This document shows, piece after piece, positions 41,501-50,308 of a stretch of 64,000 nucleotides of DNA. This DNA is from Entoloma clypeatum. Taxonomy: Eukaryota; Basidiomycota; Agaricomycetes; Agaricales; Entolomataceae. A model generated the notes under the pieces. It was given only the letters and a program-made list of their open reading frames with translations. It was not told the DNA's origin and did no database searches. Both the position numbers and the translations under genes were made by a program. The stretch spans positions 2,108,001 through 2,172,000 of the forward strand of contig OY751490.1 of the NCBI GenBank assembly GCA_963565915.1, in the 5' to 3' direction. Within the stretch, counting starts at the first letter, position 1; the number at the start of each line of letters is the position of its first letter.

Positions 41501-43758
41501 TCATCAACAAAGCTGATATAATAATTATATTTGCTATAAGTCGCCTTCTTGAATTGCTTTAAATCCGAATGGATTAGCTCAAGAGGTGCTTTAGCGCGTG
41601 TCTGAGATGGTGGGAAAGATTTTGAAGGCATCTTTCCAAGAGCGCATCCTTTGCAGGGTCGCTCAGTGGACGGTTTGTCCACTCCATTGAAACCTTTGAC
41701 ATGTTTAGAAGCATGTCGCAGTACTTCATGTGAAGGGTGTCCGAATCGCTTGTGCCAGGTGTCATAATCAACAGATTGTGAGACACTAAGGCTAACCAAG
41801 TGTATTCGTTCCTCTTTAATGATCATGGCATTTAGCCAATAAATCGATTCATTTGCCTTATGAGGATAACACATAAACAAAGGAAGACCTGAATTGGTCT
41901 TTAGCGTGATCGAACCAAATCGTCCGCTAATTTCATTTCCTTGTTTAAGGATCTCGCCTACAGATAAAAGACGAACGTCTAAATCTGGTATATAATAAAC
42001 GGGTGATAGACGAGTTATTTTATTTTGTTCTCGCCCGTTTTTCTTGATGGTGTGATTAATCAACACCGTTCCTTGTCCAAGGATCTGAATAGTGTGACCT
42101 TTCTGTGCAATTTGCACAGATTGACGATCTTTTAGTGGGGTATACTCAATGAAATCATTGATATCATAAGTAAAGTGCAATGATGCACCTGAATCAAGAA
42201 TCCAATTGGATTGATTCTGTTTCTTACATTCAGCACAATTCGCATAATGAGAATTTATTTGCGCTATAAGCGCGTGTACAGCAGGTGATAAAAATACATT
42301 GGACCGCCGTCCATTCACTCGTCTCCAAAGAGGCTTCTGTGAAGTATTTGTTAACTGCATTGTACGTGCTTTTGAATGTGAAACATACCCCATGTCGTCG
42401 TTGTTTCCATCACCACGGGAAACTTCATACTCCATATAGTCGTTGACGTATCCTTCATCGTAATAGCCCCTTATGGTGGGGGCTATGTCTTCTGTCTCCA
42501 TCTCATCGGCCCAGCTGATTCTACTCGGCGTTTCTTCGAAAACCGGAATGCGGTGATTCCGGGGGTCCATTGTCGGAGGCGCTGAGAGCGGCCTTGACGT
42601 TGCAGCTTCATTTCGTTGAAGTGCAGGGACCTCGACGAGGCGAGTTAGATTCTGAGCTGTTGGAGGGACACCAATGCTGTTAGCTAGTGTGCGCGCTCCA
42701 TCCAGGTCCGTGAAAGGGCCTGGGCCAGGAATGTTACCAATCGCAAGCGATTGGTTGTTCCTTATCCTCCAGTCGGTGGATGATGAGGGGTGCGGAGTGA
42801 AGATAGACCCATTTCCGTAAATGACCGTGTTGGGTAAGGTCTGGATTGGAAGCTGGCCATCAGGGGCGCTATCCATGGCAGAGGAGGCAAAATGCGCCTT
42901 CTCTTTACCTTTCCAGGGTCCTTTGCCCTTGGTCTTCCCGGCAGAAGTTCCACGTCCCTTGCCCTTCCAGGGCTTGGAGTGCTGATGCGAATGCTGCTGA
43001 TTAGCAGCCGGTCCTTCCGAAGATCCCTGAGAGGGTCCAGTGCGAGGCTGGTACTTCGGGGGGTTGGGACGAGCGCGTTTTACCGCAGAGATTTTGTTCG
43101 CGTGAGCACTTCCTTGGGACTGTGGAGCGTGCGGGTTTTTACGGAAGTATTCCGAGCGTATTTGCTCGATTACCTTCCCGATTTCGAGTACTGTGGACTG
43201 ATTGCCGCCAGGCGCCACATAGTGCACCGCATCAAAGAGGATGCTGTGTACTAGACCATCATAGCCCTGAGGCAGTCCATTCAGGATCATCATGATCCGG
43301 ACGAACTTGGGGATATCTATGTGGTTGTGCTCGAGTCGCTGAAATAGGGTCTGCATCTTATCGATGCCAGATAAAGGATCGGCGGGAGAAAGAGAAGTGC
43401 GGAGGAGTTGCTGGAAATCAGCAAAGACGGTGGACGGGCCGACCGTGGACAGTTTAGTGGCGATCAGGTCCCACATCTTCTTGGAGGTTTTAGCTCCCTT
43501 GATGTGATGGACGAGAGAGTCCGAAATGGACATCTGGATTAGGCCTTGGGCCTGATCGTCCTGTTCATGCCAAGTGTTTAACTTGTCTTGGAAATCTGTC
43601 TCTTTAGGATCAGCCGGGAACTTTTTGTCGCCGGTGACGATCCTCCACACTTTAGCTGCCTTCAAGTAGGCGCTCATTTTCTCCTGATAGACGGAGAAGT
43701 TGGTGGTGGTGAGCTTGGGAACGGAGGAAGCAAGGTCAAGTTTTGAGTTTGAAGACAT
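38575..43758 (-). CDS. gag-pol: Gag-Pol polyprotein of copia element E, intact
   Basis: 1,727 residues from ATG 43758 (MSSNSKLDLASS; an upstream in-frame ATG near 43791 lies before a likely splice acceptor). Order: Gag without a CCHC knuckle but with a basic KGKGRG region; protease (ILDSGASLHF, about residue 520); integrase with HKRFGHPSHE..CKGCALGK and an HSDL, DDYTSHAW, DGGGEF, PQQNGRAE core; RT (ARLVAKGFSQ..SAFLYGELDE..YVDD near 1395); RNase H (TDSDWASD..SSTEAEMVA..KHMAIHHFAIRD). All landmark motifs are present and no stop interrupts. It makes the particle, copies the RNA and integrates the DNA (family knowledge). Gag and Pol in one frame is usual for copia. Confidence 0.94.
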   Translation of the reverse strand: MSSNSKLDLASSVPKLTTTNFSVYQEKMSAYLKAAKVWRIVTGDKKFPADPKETDFQDKLNTWHEQDDQAQGLIQMSISDSLVHHIKGAKTSKKMWDLIATKLSTVGPSTVFADFQQLLRTSLSPADPLSGIDKMQTLFQRLEHNHIDIPKFVRIMMILNGLPQGYDGLVHSILFDAVHYVAPGGNQSTVLEIGKVIEQIRSEYFRKNPHAPQSQGSAHANKISAVKRARPNPPKYQPRTGPSQGSSEGPAANQQHSHQHSKPWKGKGRGTSAGKTKGKGPWKGKEKAHFASSAMDSAPDGQLPIQTLPNTVIYGNGSIFTPHPSSSTDWRIRNNQSLAIGNIPGPGPFTDLDGARTLANSIGVPPTAQNLTRLVEVPALQRNEAATSRPLSAPPTMDPRNHRIPVFEETPSRISWADEMETEDIAPTIRGYYDEGYVNDYMEYEVSRGDGNNDDMGYVSHSKARTMQLTNTSQKPLWRRVNGRRSNVFLSPAVHALIAQINSHYANCAECKKQNQSNWILDSGASLHFTYDINDFIEYTPLKDRQSVQIAQKGHTIQILGQGTVLINHTIKKNGREQNKITRLSPVYYIPDLDVRLLSVGEILKQGNEISGRFGSITLKTNSGLPLFMCYPHKANESIYWLNAMIIKEERIHLVSLSVSQSVDYDTWHKRFGHPSHEVLRHASKHVKGFNGVDKPSTERPCKGCALGKMPSKSFPPSQTRAKAPLELIHSDLKQFKKATYSKYNYYISFVDDYTSHAWISLLRLKSDAHSALRDFNAMVKNQFNTTIKTWCFDGGGEFVPFQADMREMGIQGEVTVPHQPQQNGRAEHFNRTLMDKALAMLHDACLPEIWIQFAVEHALHLYNRTPLKRHGWLTPYESLKKEKPDVSNLHVFGCGAYVFLPKEIRTTTAKSELMIFIGFKTGTKGYRFMRIPNNVVFIGVTAMFDEQLFPKCSTMNKIPSITQYHDPTSDDMGNDDANGHDGPSVLPTDDFHSEDNDAHGPGGSHYPSNPGTHDDNHNLPDTNSDQTGQLPEGSSQTSDGTNRQDTAENQQWVPRTRNPGKGVRIDAPNDDRTLPGDYRPQTDRPRRTRVIPQRPGNVYGNDPAEALRQNQRDWSRTVQEDSRRYAYNPRSETRPQQSGAVPSTSSADPQMYQNNSNPNPDIDMEELLYIREGGGQSQMLAHLLSKAIPAYDEIPQDPKSWQMKDINKLPEKEKLEWKAACREELEALRKRNVFKLVDLPKGRKTIRNRWVFDVKTDGRKKARLVAKGFSQIEGIDFDEIFSPVICFETIQILFAVAALEGWVIEGVDVKSAFLYGELDEEIYMNQPEGFVVKGQERKVIRLLKALYGLKQAARAWWIALNASMEKLGFTRCRTDSGVFVYHNKQSGDLIIALIYVDDGLFMGSNPDLVRKIKSDFKNKWESRDLGIAKEFLRMRIQQDSGKQIVTIDQSEYLKKIIKRFGLENAKAADTPLPKGYYTAPNEGEVDPTLKTRYQMIIGSLLYLSIGTRPDIAFAVAKMSQMSANPSKEHEKYALRIIRYLVGTQDYSIIYDGRSKASFEAWTDSDWASDPSDRKSQSGYFLKLAGGLVLWKSRKQKTVAHSSTEAEMVAASECSRECEWVTHLFKELGLQDITKMLFHVDNQGAIFNAQNPVTEGRTKHMAIHHFAIRDRVQDGLIEPRFVPGTENPADMFTKPLGRQEFEKFRALLRMEFKEPYTPLTKPTRDSK

Positions 43759-43847
43759 GATGATGCTGCGAAACATAAATAGAATCAGCATATGAAATAT
43801 CGAAAAAGCGCATCAGAAAATAAATAGACGAGCTGCCTTGTCAATCA

Positions 43848-44684
43848 TCATTCTTCGTTCTCTGTTTGGTCTAGTGGTAGCATATGAAATGCCATCACTA
43901 GTTCTACCCAATCGTCATGTGCGCCCTGAGTGCTGTGTTGCCCACAGGTGCAAGATCCTCCCTGAATAGGGAGCATGACTTCATTCGCTCTGTTCGCCGC
44001 CTCAATCAAGGTGTCATTTTCCGGCAACCGAACTTGTCGGGCCGGAGGCGAAAGAGGAGGTGCCCCGTGTGCTTCAGGGATGGTCCCATCATCAACATAC
44101 ACAGGCGGAGGATCCGTAGGATCTCCATCTTGGGTAGGTACCGCAACAGGTGCCTCAGTACGGCGATTACGCCGTCTGCGGTTCAAAGCTCGAGTCCTTG
44201 CTCCTCCTGCATCACACGTAGTACACGAGTAGTCAAAGGTAGTGTTGTCTATGCAATGCCTCGGGCAATGCTGACTGTCAACAACAAGTTGTCGACACAC
44301 CCCGCATCGTGCAACGATGCGTCCATTGTCATCAAGACCTGAAGGGACTGAGCCCTGTGCCGTTGGCACCATATGGACTTGCTCTCGTGATACGATCATT
44401 GTGACAGGGATTCTCTCAAGCAATCGATCAAGAATGGCCCATTGAAAGGTACATTCAATACCTCGAATGCTGCGAGGTTCACCGTTGAGGGAACCATCGA
44501 GCTCGATGTATTCGATGCTGAGGAAACCAGTCTCCAGGCTAGCATACAAAGCGGATGCTGCCAATAGTAGCGCAAAAGCTAAGATGCTTAGAGCATGCGG
44601 CGCTAGGGCCGGGGCCCATAACCTAATGATGTAACCGACGTAGGCAGCCCAAAGGGCGCTCAAGACGTAGCGGTACGAAGGCAT
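43848..44684 (-). CDS. ORF0 of element E: LTR-started membrane/cysteine-cluster protein with PPxY
   Basis: 278 residues, on the gag-pol strand. The ATG (44684) and about 20 codons lie inside the 5' LTR, and the frame then runs through the PBS. Two hydrophobic segments at about 4-22 and 28-50 predict membrane anchoring. A cysteine cluster follows (C127-x2-C130, C140-x3-C144, C154-x2-C157), then a basic stretch RRRRNRR (169-175), PPVY at 193-196 (a PPxY motif, bound by WW domains of NEDD4-type ligases), and CTC near 245. There is no intact-element precedent known to me. It could be a transduced host gene, an envelope-like or trafficking protein, or a fortuitous ORF, though 278 codons make chance unlikely. 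Stop at 43848, 90 bases before Gag. Confidence 0.65.
   Translation of the reverse strand: MPSYRYVLSALWAAYVGYIIRLWAPALAPHALSILAFALLLAASALYASLETGFLSIEYIELDGSLNGEPRSIRGIECTFQWAILDRLLERIPVTMIVSREQVHMVPTAQGSVPSGLDDNGRIVARCGVCRQLVVDSQHCPRHCIDNTTFDYSCTTCDAGGARTRALNRRRRNRRTEAPVAVPTQDGDPTDPPPVYVDDGTIPEAHGAPPLSPPARQVRLPENDTLIEAANRANEVMLPIQGGSCTCGQHSTQGAHDDWVELVMAFHMLPLDQTENEE
44606..44623 (-). promoter_or_regulatory. PBS of element E, complementary to initiator tRNA-Met anticodon arm
   Basis: Immediately after the 5' LTR the minus strand reads GGTTATGGGCCC. This is complementary to GGGCCCATAACC, the anticodon stem-loop (anticodon CAU) of initiator tRNA-Met, as in Drosophila copia, which uses a half-tRNA primer. 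The match also fixes the LTR edge at 44624. Confidence 0.75.
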
Positions 44685-44972
44685 AGTGGAAGCTCAACTA
44701 ACCTGGTTAAGAGTAACTAAAGGAAATCTAGAAGCTATACTAGCTTGTTAGTTAACTCAAAGAACTGGGGTGTTCAAGAAGTTAGGATTCATCGTACTAA
44801 ATACATGGGTATTTATACTAATCCAATATGCGCACGGACCATTGTACAAACAATACATAAACAAGTCATGCGTCCGTGGTTGTACCATAAACTCACATAT
44901 ATGGTAATAGTGACTTATAGTCACTTCCTGTGACAAGCACATGGTGCGACATATCTGGCGATATGTTCAACA
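44624..44972 (-). repeat. 5' LTR of element E
   Basis: Identical by eye to 38219-38567. TATAAAT on the minus strand (complement of 44811-44817) predicts a transcript start near 44785-44792. The ORF0 ATG at 44684 is then the first or nearly the first AUG. Confidence 0.9.
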
Positions 44973-45230
44973 AAGCCTTTGTTCAATAGTGGTGGCTTCA
45001 TTTTCAAACCCTTGAATGATATTGTTGACATCAATGAGGCGAGAACAATGGGAGACTTTGGAAGTGATAATAAGATCTCGAAGTTGTTGCGGATTTGGCT
45101 TGACGTGCATTGAGATGCGGTGTAGAAAGGGTCCAACAGGGATGCCCATCTTTTCCTGTTTGAGAGCCGCAACCAGATCAGCATGCATTTGCTCATAGTC
45201 GAATTGAGTGGGGGACATGGTGGACAACAT

Positions 45231-45602
45231 GAAGGACTGGGTTGAAACGTCAGTGCGGGTGCCAACTTAAAAAAGCGCATCGGGAAGTGCCATGTGGAAA
45301 ATGATCGGACCTGAGTAAGCTACAAACAAAACTGCAAAAATTATTCACTCGCTGAAGTTGATGGGATATCCAAGGGGGGGAGATTGGGCCTGCGTATGAT
45401 GTTAGGTCACATTTGTCAAAGATAGAGATTTCAAGAGCGACTACCAGCAGCTAGACCAGTCACATGTGCAGCAGGACCATATGATATCAAGCTGTTCATT
45501 TGGGCTTTGACAGCTTTGCGCTGCCTTGGTGCCGTGCTCCTTATGGTTTAGAGCTTTGTGAAGACCTTATACAACTCTGGCTTTGCAGGGAAACCAGGCC
45601 GG
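45231..45602. other. Stretch without a supported gene
   Basis: Between the split ORF and the left LTR of element F. No ORF or repeat that I can support. Confidence 0.5.
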
Positions 45603-46883
45603 TGATAAGGCCGCGATGCGTCTAGGCCTAAAATCTGCGCGTTTTGCACCCTTTCACACTATCTCTAAGGGATATAGAGAGTCCTAGATGAGCTCCGATT
45701 CTGAGGACTTAGTGGCGATGTTAGAGAGAGAGACCAGCAACCCTGGCAATGTAGGACATAGCGCTGGTCACCACTATGGGCTTAGCTATGATACTCGAGA
45801 GCTATGGGATCGTCTCGCGAGATAGAAAAGACTATTGAGTGCCTCTCGCGATGAAGCGTGAAACAAGGAGATGGGTTATATTGGAGTTATCGATGACACT
45901 AGCACTGTCTACCATACATCGGGGCTTGACCGGAGACATTCTTGCGAGAGGTTTGGTCAACGTGCGCCATGCTCCACGTCCAAATCGTCCATATCAGGAA
46001 TATCGAAGTGACATCAGATGATACAGACTGAGATCGGGTTTGATACATCGCGATCAACGTGACCTTATGGTGAACTTTGATAGGGACCGAATCTGATGGG
46101 TGGCTTATCAAGGCGACACTTAATTGATGCAGCTGATACCTCACGGTAACTAATCGGCATCGTCCCGGGTACATCACAAAACCAAGATATTGAAATAGTG
46201 GCCTCTCCAGTGTGGCAGAGGTTTGGATATGGAAAAGGGGTGTACCTGTGGTGTTGTCTACCACATGGGCGCATCGAAACGACTCTAGCGAAGGTCACTT
46301 GACTGGATACCATTTATTGACTGACTTCCAATGCAAACCAAACGATCTCGAGGCTTCAATGATACTCGCGAACGACGACAGATGCACAAGACAAATGCTA
46401 TCAATTCTGGGGCACAATCTAACCTAACCTATCTACCACGAAACTACGAGATTTTATACATGAGCAGCAATAAATATAGAAAAAGGTTGCATGTGGTATT
46501 GCAATTGTGTTTTGTGTGTTTGAGAACTTGTCAATCGTCAAATCGTGTTATCTATCGGTCGTATTGGTCATTGTCGTGTTCGTATTTGGTCGAGATCGTG
46601 TTCGCGAAGTCTTGTTGGTTCGGAAATCACAAACCTCGGTTCATTATCTATTGAGAACTATCTCTAAGTCTTGTTCGAGACCTATCGAGCCATCACTCAA
46701 CGAGTTATTCAATTGTTGTTTGGAAGAGTCGCATCCTGAGTGATCCCACTCATCACCCCGAACTATATTGATTGAGAAGTACACATCGCGAGACTTGTTT
46801 GGTCTTCATTGTTGTGTTTGGTGTTTGTGTGTGTGATAGAGATATCGCTCGCGCTCATCCCCAGACTCACTTCCTTCGTTTCA
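45603..46883 (+). repeat. 5' LTR of element F, with inverted 178-bp segment
   Basis: 1,281 bp. Collinear with the 3' LTR except for 46321-46498, which is in reverse orientation relative to 59061-59238. The TATA-like TATAAAAT in this segment lies here on the minus strand (46451-46458), against the direction of the element. Confidence 0.9.
46321..46498 (+). repeat. Inverted promoter-containing segment in the 5' LTR of F
   Basis: Starts CTGACTTCCAATGC and ends GCATGTGGTA. Its reverse complement occupies 59061-59238 in the other LTR; flanking sequence (CATTTAT(T/C)GA left, TTGCAATTGTG right) is the same in both LTRs. Confidence 0.88.
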
Positions 46884-46885
46884 TC

Positions 46886-46904
46886 TGGAGCCCACCGTGA
46901 GGGG
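46886..46904 (+). promoter_or_regulatory. Primer-binding site of element F
   Basis: TGGAGCCCACCGTGAGGGG starts two bases after the LTR. The leading TGG fits the CCA end of a tRNA. I cannot name the tRNA from memory. Confidence 0.6.
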
Positions 46905-47366
46905 TGGTTCTAAAATAACAAATTTACTCAGTATCGGCTCGATACAGTTCCTCTCAAGGAATTAGTTATAGTTCTCGCTTGAGAGATAACCCTGTCCTCT
47001 ACAAGCAAACCCACTGTTGCATCTAGCAGCAAACATGTTAAAGCAAACTCATGGAAGCCTCCAGTTCATAAAAGAGGTCTCGTGAGTAGTCATAAACCGA
47101 AGACAACGTCTCTAAAAGCATCATCTTCAAAAGCAACAAATTCACAATCTATTGAAACGGCTCGCGAGCGTGTGACCCATAGTCTATCGAAAGCAGGAGC
47201 AGAACTAGTAGGACCTCTCGAAGAGCCCATAAAGCATACTTGAAAGAGAACACTAGAAAACCTTGAATCGGAAAGGCTACTAGCATTGCGAGAGCATTCA
47301 GTATTCATTGTGCAACCAATACAAACTCAAAATCAAAATCTTAACAGTCAATTGTCGACATATACA

Positions 47367-49022
47367 ATGGCTACAAATACACAGAATGTTGCTGCAACTG
47401 CACCAAGGAATGGTTTGAGAATGCCGCGTCGATGTGAACGAGGAGCGCCGAGATTTGATAAAGAAAAAGCCTCCGAGCTTTTAAGATTTATTGATGAAGT
47501 CAAAATCTGCTTTGACCACGCAGGTATAACCGATATTGTGGAAAAGAAAAAGTTAATCAGAGGCTATGCAGATAGTGTCTCTGAAGAAGAATGGACAACC
47601 CTCGATTCCTACGCTACAGGAACATGGGAGGAGTATAAGAAAGAGTTAATAAACAACTACCCAGTGGTAGCGAGCAGACGCGACGGTACCTTGGCCAGAT
47701 TATCGAGTATCTGCAAGGAGCACAGTCGTCTGGGACTAGGAAATCTGGATGAAATTATGTCCCTAAAACGTAGTTTCAAAGCCAAAGCTAGGAAACTGAC
47801 TGGTGCGAATGGTTGTATCTCCTATCGTGAGCTCATGGGGAGGTTCTTGAGTTGTTTAAACAACAACTTCGCAGAAGCGGTCAAGTTGAGATTGTCTATG
47901 GTGGACACCGCGGCCACAGCAAATAATGCCGTGGCACCTGCGGTGAGACATCAGGATAATCTCATAGACTTGAGTGACATGATAGAAATTGTCGAGAAAA
48001 TGGCGAGGCACCATAACAGTTTCACTGCTTCCAATAATTATATGTCGCGGGCCGCTCCCTCCAATGTCGCTATTCCTATGTCCAATCCGTCATCGGCGGT
48101 AAAGATCGAGCAAATGCTTGAGTCTGTGGCGCAGAGTCAGGCATTGTTGACCGATAGAGTTGAAGGCTTCGAGAAATCTATGCAAGGAATTATGAAAACG
48201 CTTCAAGTGATGCAGGCAGGCCCTCAGCAACAGTACAAACAGGAACCACGAGCGGCACCCAGTGGTGGGGCGCCTCCGGGATGTTGTCACTATTGCTACA
48301 AGCCGCACCATTTCCTTTGAGAGTGTACCGAACTTCAGACGCATCTAGCGCAAGGAAAAATTAAAGCCACCCCACAAGGGATCCGTTTGCCAGACGGAGG
48401 CTACATTCCTCGCGAGCCTAGTAATATTAGTCAGAAGGATCAGGTAGAGCAATTGTCGGCCAATAAGCAATTGTATCAAGGATATTTCGAAGACGAGCAA
48501 GCTCCTGGCCTACTCAACCTTGCGCAAATACAGGACAATTCAGACAACTCTCTGTTTACGAATAAGCCTCGCGATCAGCGAGATGAGAATCTGCGGTTGA
48601 TGCAAGAAGGGATGGCCAAGCACGACCAACAGATCGTGGCATTGAACAATCTCATAGCGCAACAACAGGCCGGTACGGCAGTCCCACCGTTAAACCCGGT
48701 TCAGCAGCCATTTAATAATTTCAATATGTATACGCAACCATACGGTACTGCTCCGGCGGTTCCCGTACACTATACCCCAGTTCAGAATTCTTTTATGTCT
48801 GGAATATCAAACCCAGTTCCCCAGAATGTGGCACTGCAGAATCGAGTCGCGATGCCGGGAATGATGCCAGTCCAGCAACAGTTACCCATCAATGAGCCTG
48901 AGGGTACTTCGGGAAAGCCTGATATGCAGGAAGCATTCCTCGCGATGACTAAAGTGATGCAGGACATCAGTCAATTCGTAGTCACCCGATTGGGGAACGC
49001 CAAGAAGGAATCGGGTTTTTAG
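47367..49022 (+). pseudogene. gag: Gag of element F, TGA inside the zinc knuckle
   Basis: Starts at ATG 47367 (MATNTQNVAATAPRNG; the frame is open further upstream to about 47286 without an obvious ATG). The first 300 residues are a helical Gag region, followed by a coiled-coil-like stretch and a CCHC knuckle (CHYCYKPHHFL-x-EC). A TGA (48318-48320) replaces the expected arginine CGA within the knuckle; the frame then stays open, rich in Q and P, to TAG at 49020. The stop follows a -1 slippery heptamer. Readthrough of the UGA cannot be excluded, but decay is simpler because other stops here are of the same kind. Confidence 0.82.
49013..49019 (+). promoter_or_regulatory. Candidate -1 frameshift site gag/pro in element F
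   Basis: G GGT TTT in the gag frame, immediately followed by the gag stop TAG. It has the canonical X XXY YYZ form. A -1 slip enters the pro frame (GGG TTT TTA GAA), which is open to 50306. Confidence 0.75.
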
Positions 49023-50308
49023 AACATTCGAGGAAGGCGAAGCAGATTCCAGCAAGGTCTTGGGTTGAAAAGAATCGTGCCAAATCGCCGGAGAAACGGA
49101 CTGAAAACCGAGACCCAGATAGTGAAACAGAAAATGAAATAGAAAAAGATATTGAAGAAGTCGAGGAAGTAGATAGCGATGATGATGAGGCAGAACCTGA
49201 GTTAACGCCGAAGCCATCGGCCAAGACAAAGTCTGTCACCCAAAAAGATAGTGACCGAGCATTTACCCGCGAAGAAGTCACTAGACCAGCAGTTGATTTG
49301 CCGTTTCGTGATGTACCAGAAGTCGCTTTCGTTCCCCTTGGTAAAAATAAAAGACCCGACCGCGAGACCATCCCCGACATTGATCGAAAGGGACCGGTGT
49401 TTCGCAGCAAGGCACCTATCGAAGAACAATCGAAGGGTGTCGCGGTCTCGGCAGTGCTCGAGACTCCGATCACGATTGCATTGGGTGATTTATTGAAGGC
49501 AGATAAAGTAGTACAAGAGGAATTGCGAAAGCTATTGACTAGGAAGAGAGTACCTGCGAACATTCGAGCGTTGAACCTGCTAGATTCAATGGACGACAGC
49601 CAGTTGTCATATTGGAAAAAGTTTGCCCAAACAAACGAACTAGAAGATATAGTTAAAGTAGATGAATTGCCAGTGGCGTCGTTCATGATCATGGAACAGA
49701 CTATAAACAACCTACCTGTCGGTTCGGTGGTCATCTCGGACCCCGTCTTACAGTATCTCGAGAGTTTGCCGCCTGGGACAGCACCTAAACCAGTATATGT
49801 CGCACAGGAATCGCAGAGTCTTCGGACAGTAAGTGCCGTGGTGAATGGAATGATGGAAGAACAGTGTATTCTTGATGGAGGCTCCCAGATCGTCTCGATG
49901 TCGAAGGCTGCAGCCGTCGCGATGAGGCTTTCGTGGGATCCAGATATATGCATCCATATGCAAAGTGCCAATAAGCAAATCGAAAAGTCGCTGGGACTAT
50001 CGCAAAATGTGCCATTCCGTTTTGATCACATTGTAGTCTATCTGCAGGTCCATATTATAAATGAGCCAGCCTATAGAGTGCTTTTGGGGCGACCTTTCGA
50101 CGCGGTAACTTGTAGTAATTATCAAAATGATAGAGATGGAGGACAACTCCTGACCATCAAGTGTCCGAATACTAGTCAGAAGATCACGATCGCGACGTCG
50201 GAACAAGGAAAGGATCCTGATCTATTGAAGAGGAAACGGCCCACCACTGAAGCAGATGGTACGGGTTTTCAATCTTCGATGAACTGGTCGGCCACCAGGG
50301 AGAGATAA
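49022..50308 (+). CDS. pro: Pro frame of element F: acidic linker and aspartic protease
   Basis: Open from the gag stop to TAA at 50306, about 428 codons, with no need for its own ATG. The first part is acidic (ETENEIEKDIEEVEEVDSDDDEAE). A retroviral-type protease region near 49874 reads CILDGGSQIVSMS..AYRVLLGRPFDAV. The catalytic D-S/T-G is replaced by D-G-G; related basidiomycete elements often have D-P-G as I recall, so the third glycine is kept. It would cleave the polyprotein in the particle. A second GGGTTTT near its end leads to pol. Confidence 0.78.
   Translation, partial: EHSRKAKQIPARSWVEKNRAKSPEKRTENRDPDSETENEIEKDIEEVEEVDSDDDEAEPELTPKPSAKTKSVTQKDSDRAFTREEVTRPAVDLPFRDVPEVAFVPLGKNKRPDRETIPDIDRKGPVFRSKAPIEEQSKGVAVSAVLETPITIALGDLLKADKVVQEELRKLLTRKRVPANIRALNLLDSMDDSQLSYWKKFAQTNELEDIVKVDELPVASFMIMEQTINNLPVGSVVISDPVLQYLESLPPGTAPKPVYVAQESQSLRTVSAVVNGMMEEQCILDGGSQIVSMSKAAAVAMRLSWDPDICIHMQSANKQIEKSLGLSQNVPFRFDHIVVYLQVHIINEPAYRVLLGRPFDAVTCSNYQNDRDGGQLLTIKCPNTSQKITIATSEQGKDPDLLKRKRPTTEADGTGFQSSMNWSATRER
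50263..50269 (+). promoter_or_regulatory. Candidate -1 frameshift site pro/pol in element F
   Basis: G GGT TTT in the pro frame, 37 bases before the pro stop. A -1 slip enters the pol frame (GGG TTT TCA ATC), which is open through the first pol ATG at 50350. Same heptamer and same phase relation as at 49013. Confidence 0.75.

Larger units (their letters stand above)
43766..44702 (-). other. Candidate 937-nt intron removing ORF0 and the PBS from E mRNA
   Basis: Donor CAG/GTTAGT in the 5' LTR (complement, first G at 44702) and acceptor TTTCGCAG (last G at 43766), with a CTGAT branch-like motif close upstream. Before the donor the predicted leader (from about 44787) has no ATG; after splicing, the first AUG is that of Gag at 43758. 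Unspliced RNA would have ORF0 as first ORF. Prediction only. Confidence 0.4.
38219..44972 (-). mobile_element. Element E: complete, young Ty1/copia retrotransposon with extra ORF0
   Basis: 6,754 bp. LTRs of 349 bp at 38219-38567 and 44624-44972 appear identical. The target duplication AAGCC is at 38214-38218 and 44973-44977. Minus-strand order: 5' LTR, PBS matching the anticodon arm of initiator tRNA-Met, ORF0, gag-pol, purine tract, 3' LTR. Identical LTRs and an uninterrupted 1,727-residue polyprotein suggest recent insertion and possible activity. Confidence 0.93.
38166..45230 (-). pseudogene. Small ORF split by insertion of copia element E
   Basis: The minus strand at 44973-45230 encodes MLSTMSPTQFDYEQMHADLV..and at the LTR border reads TTIEQRL. 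Left of E (38218-38166) the reading continues DALDCLVVKMSNLGM and a stop. Removing E and one AAGCC repeat joins them into one ORF of about 108 residues. I do not recognise it; it looks helical. It may be a gene piece or part of an older transposon. Interrupted, so inactive in this allele. Confidence 0.6.

Noticed and set aside
48318..48320. Programmed UGA readthrough in Gag of F
   Set aside because: The stop replaces an arginine CGA inside the zinc knuckle and matches the general C-to-T decay; no known readthrough context follows it.
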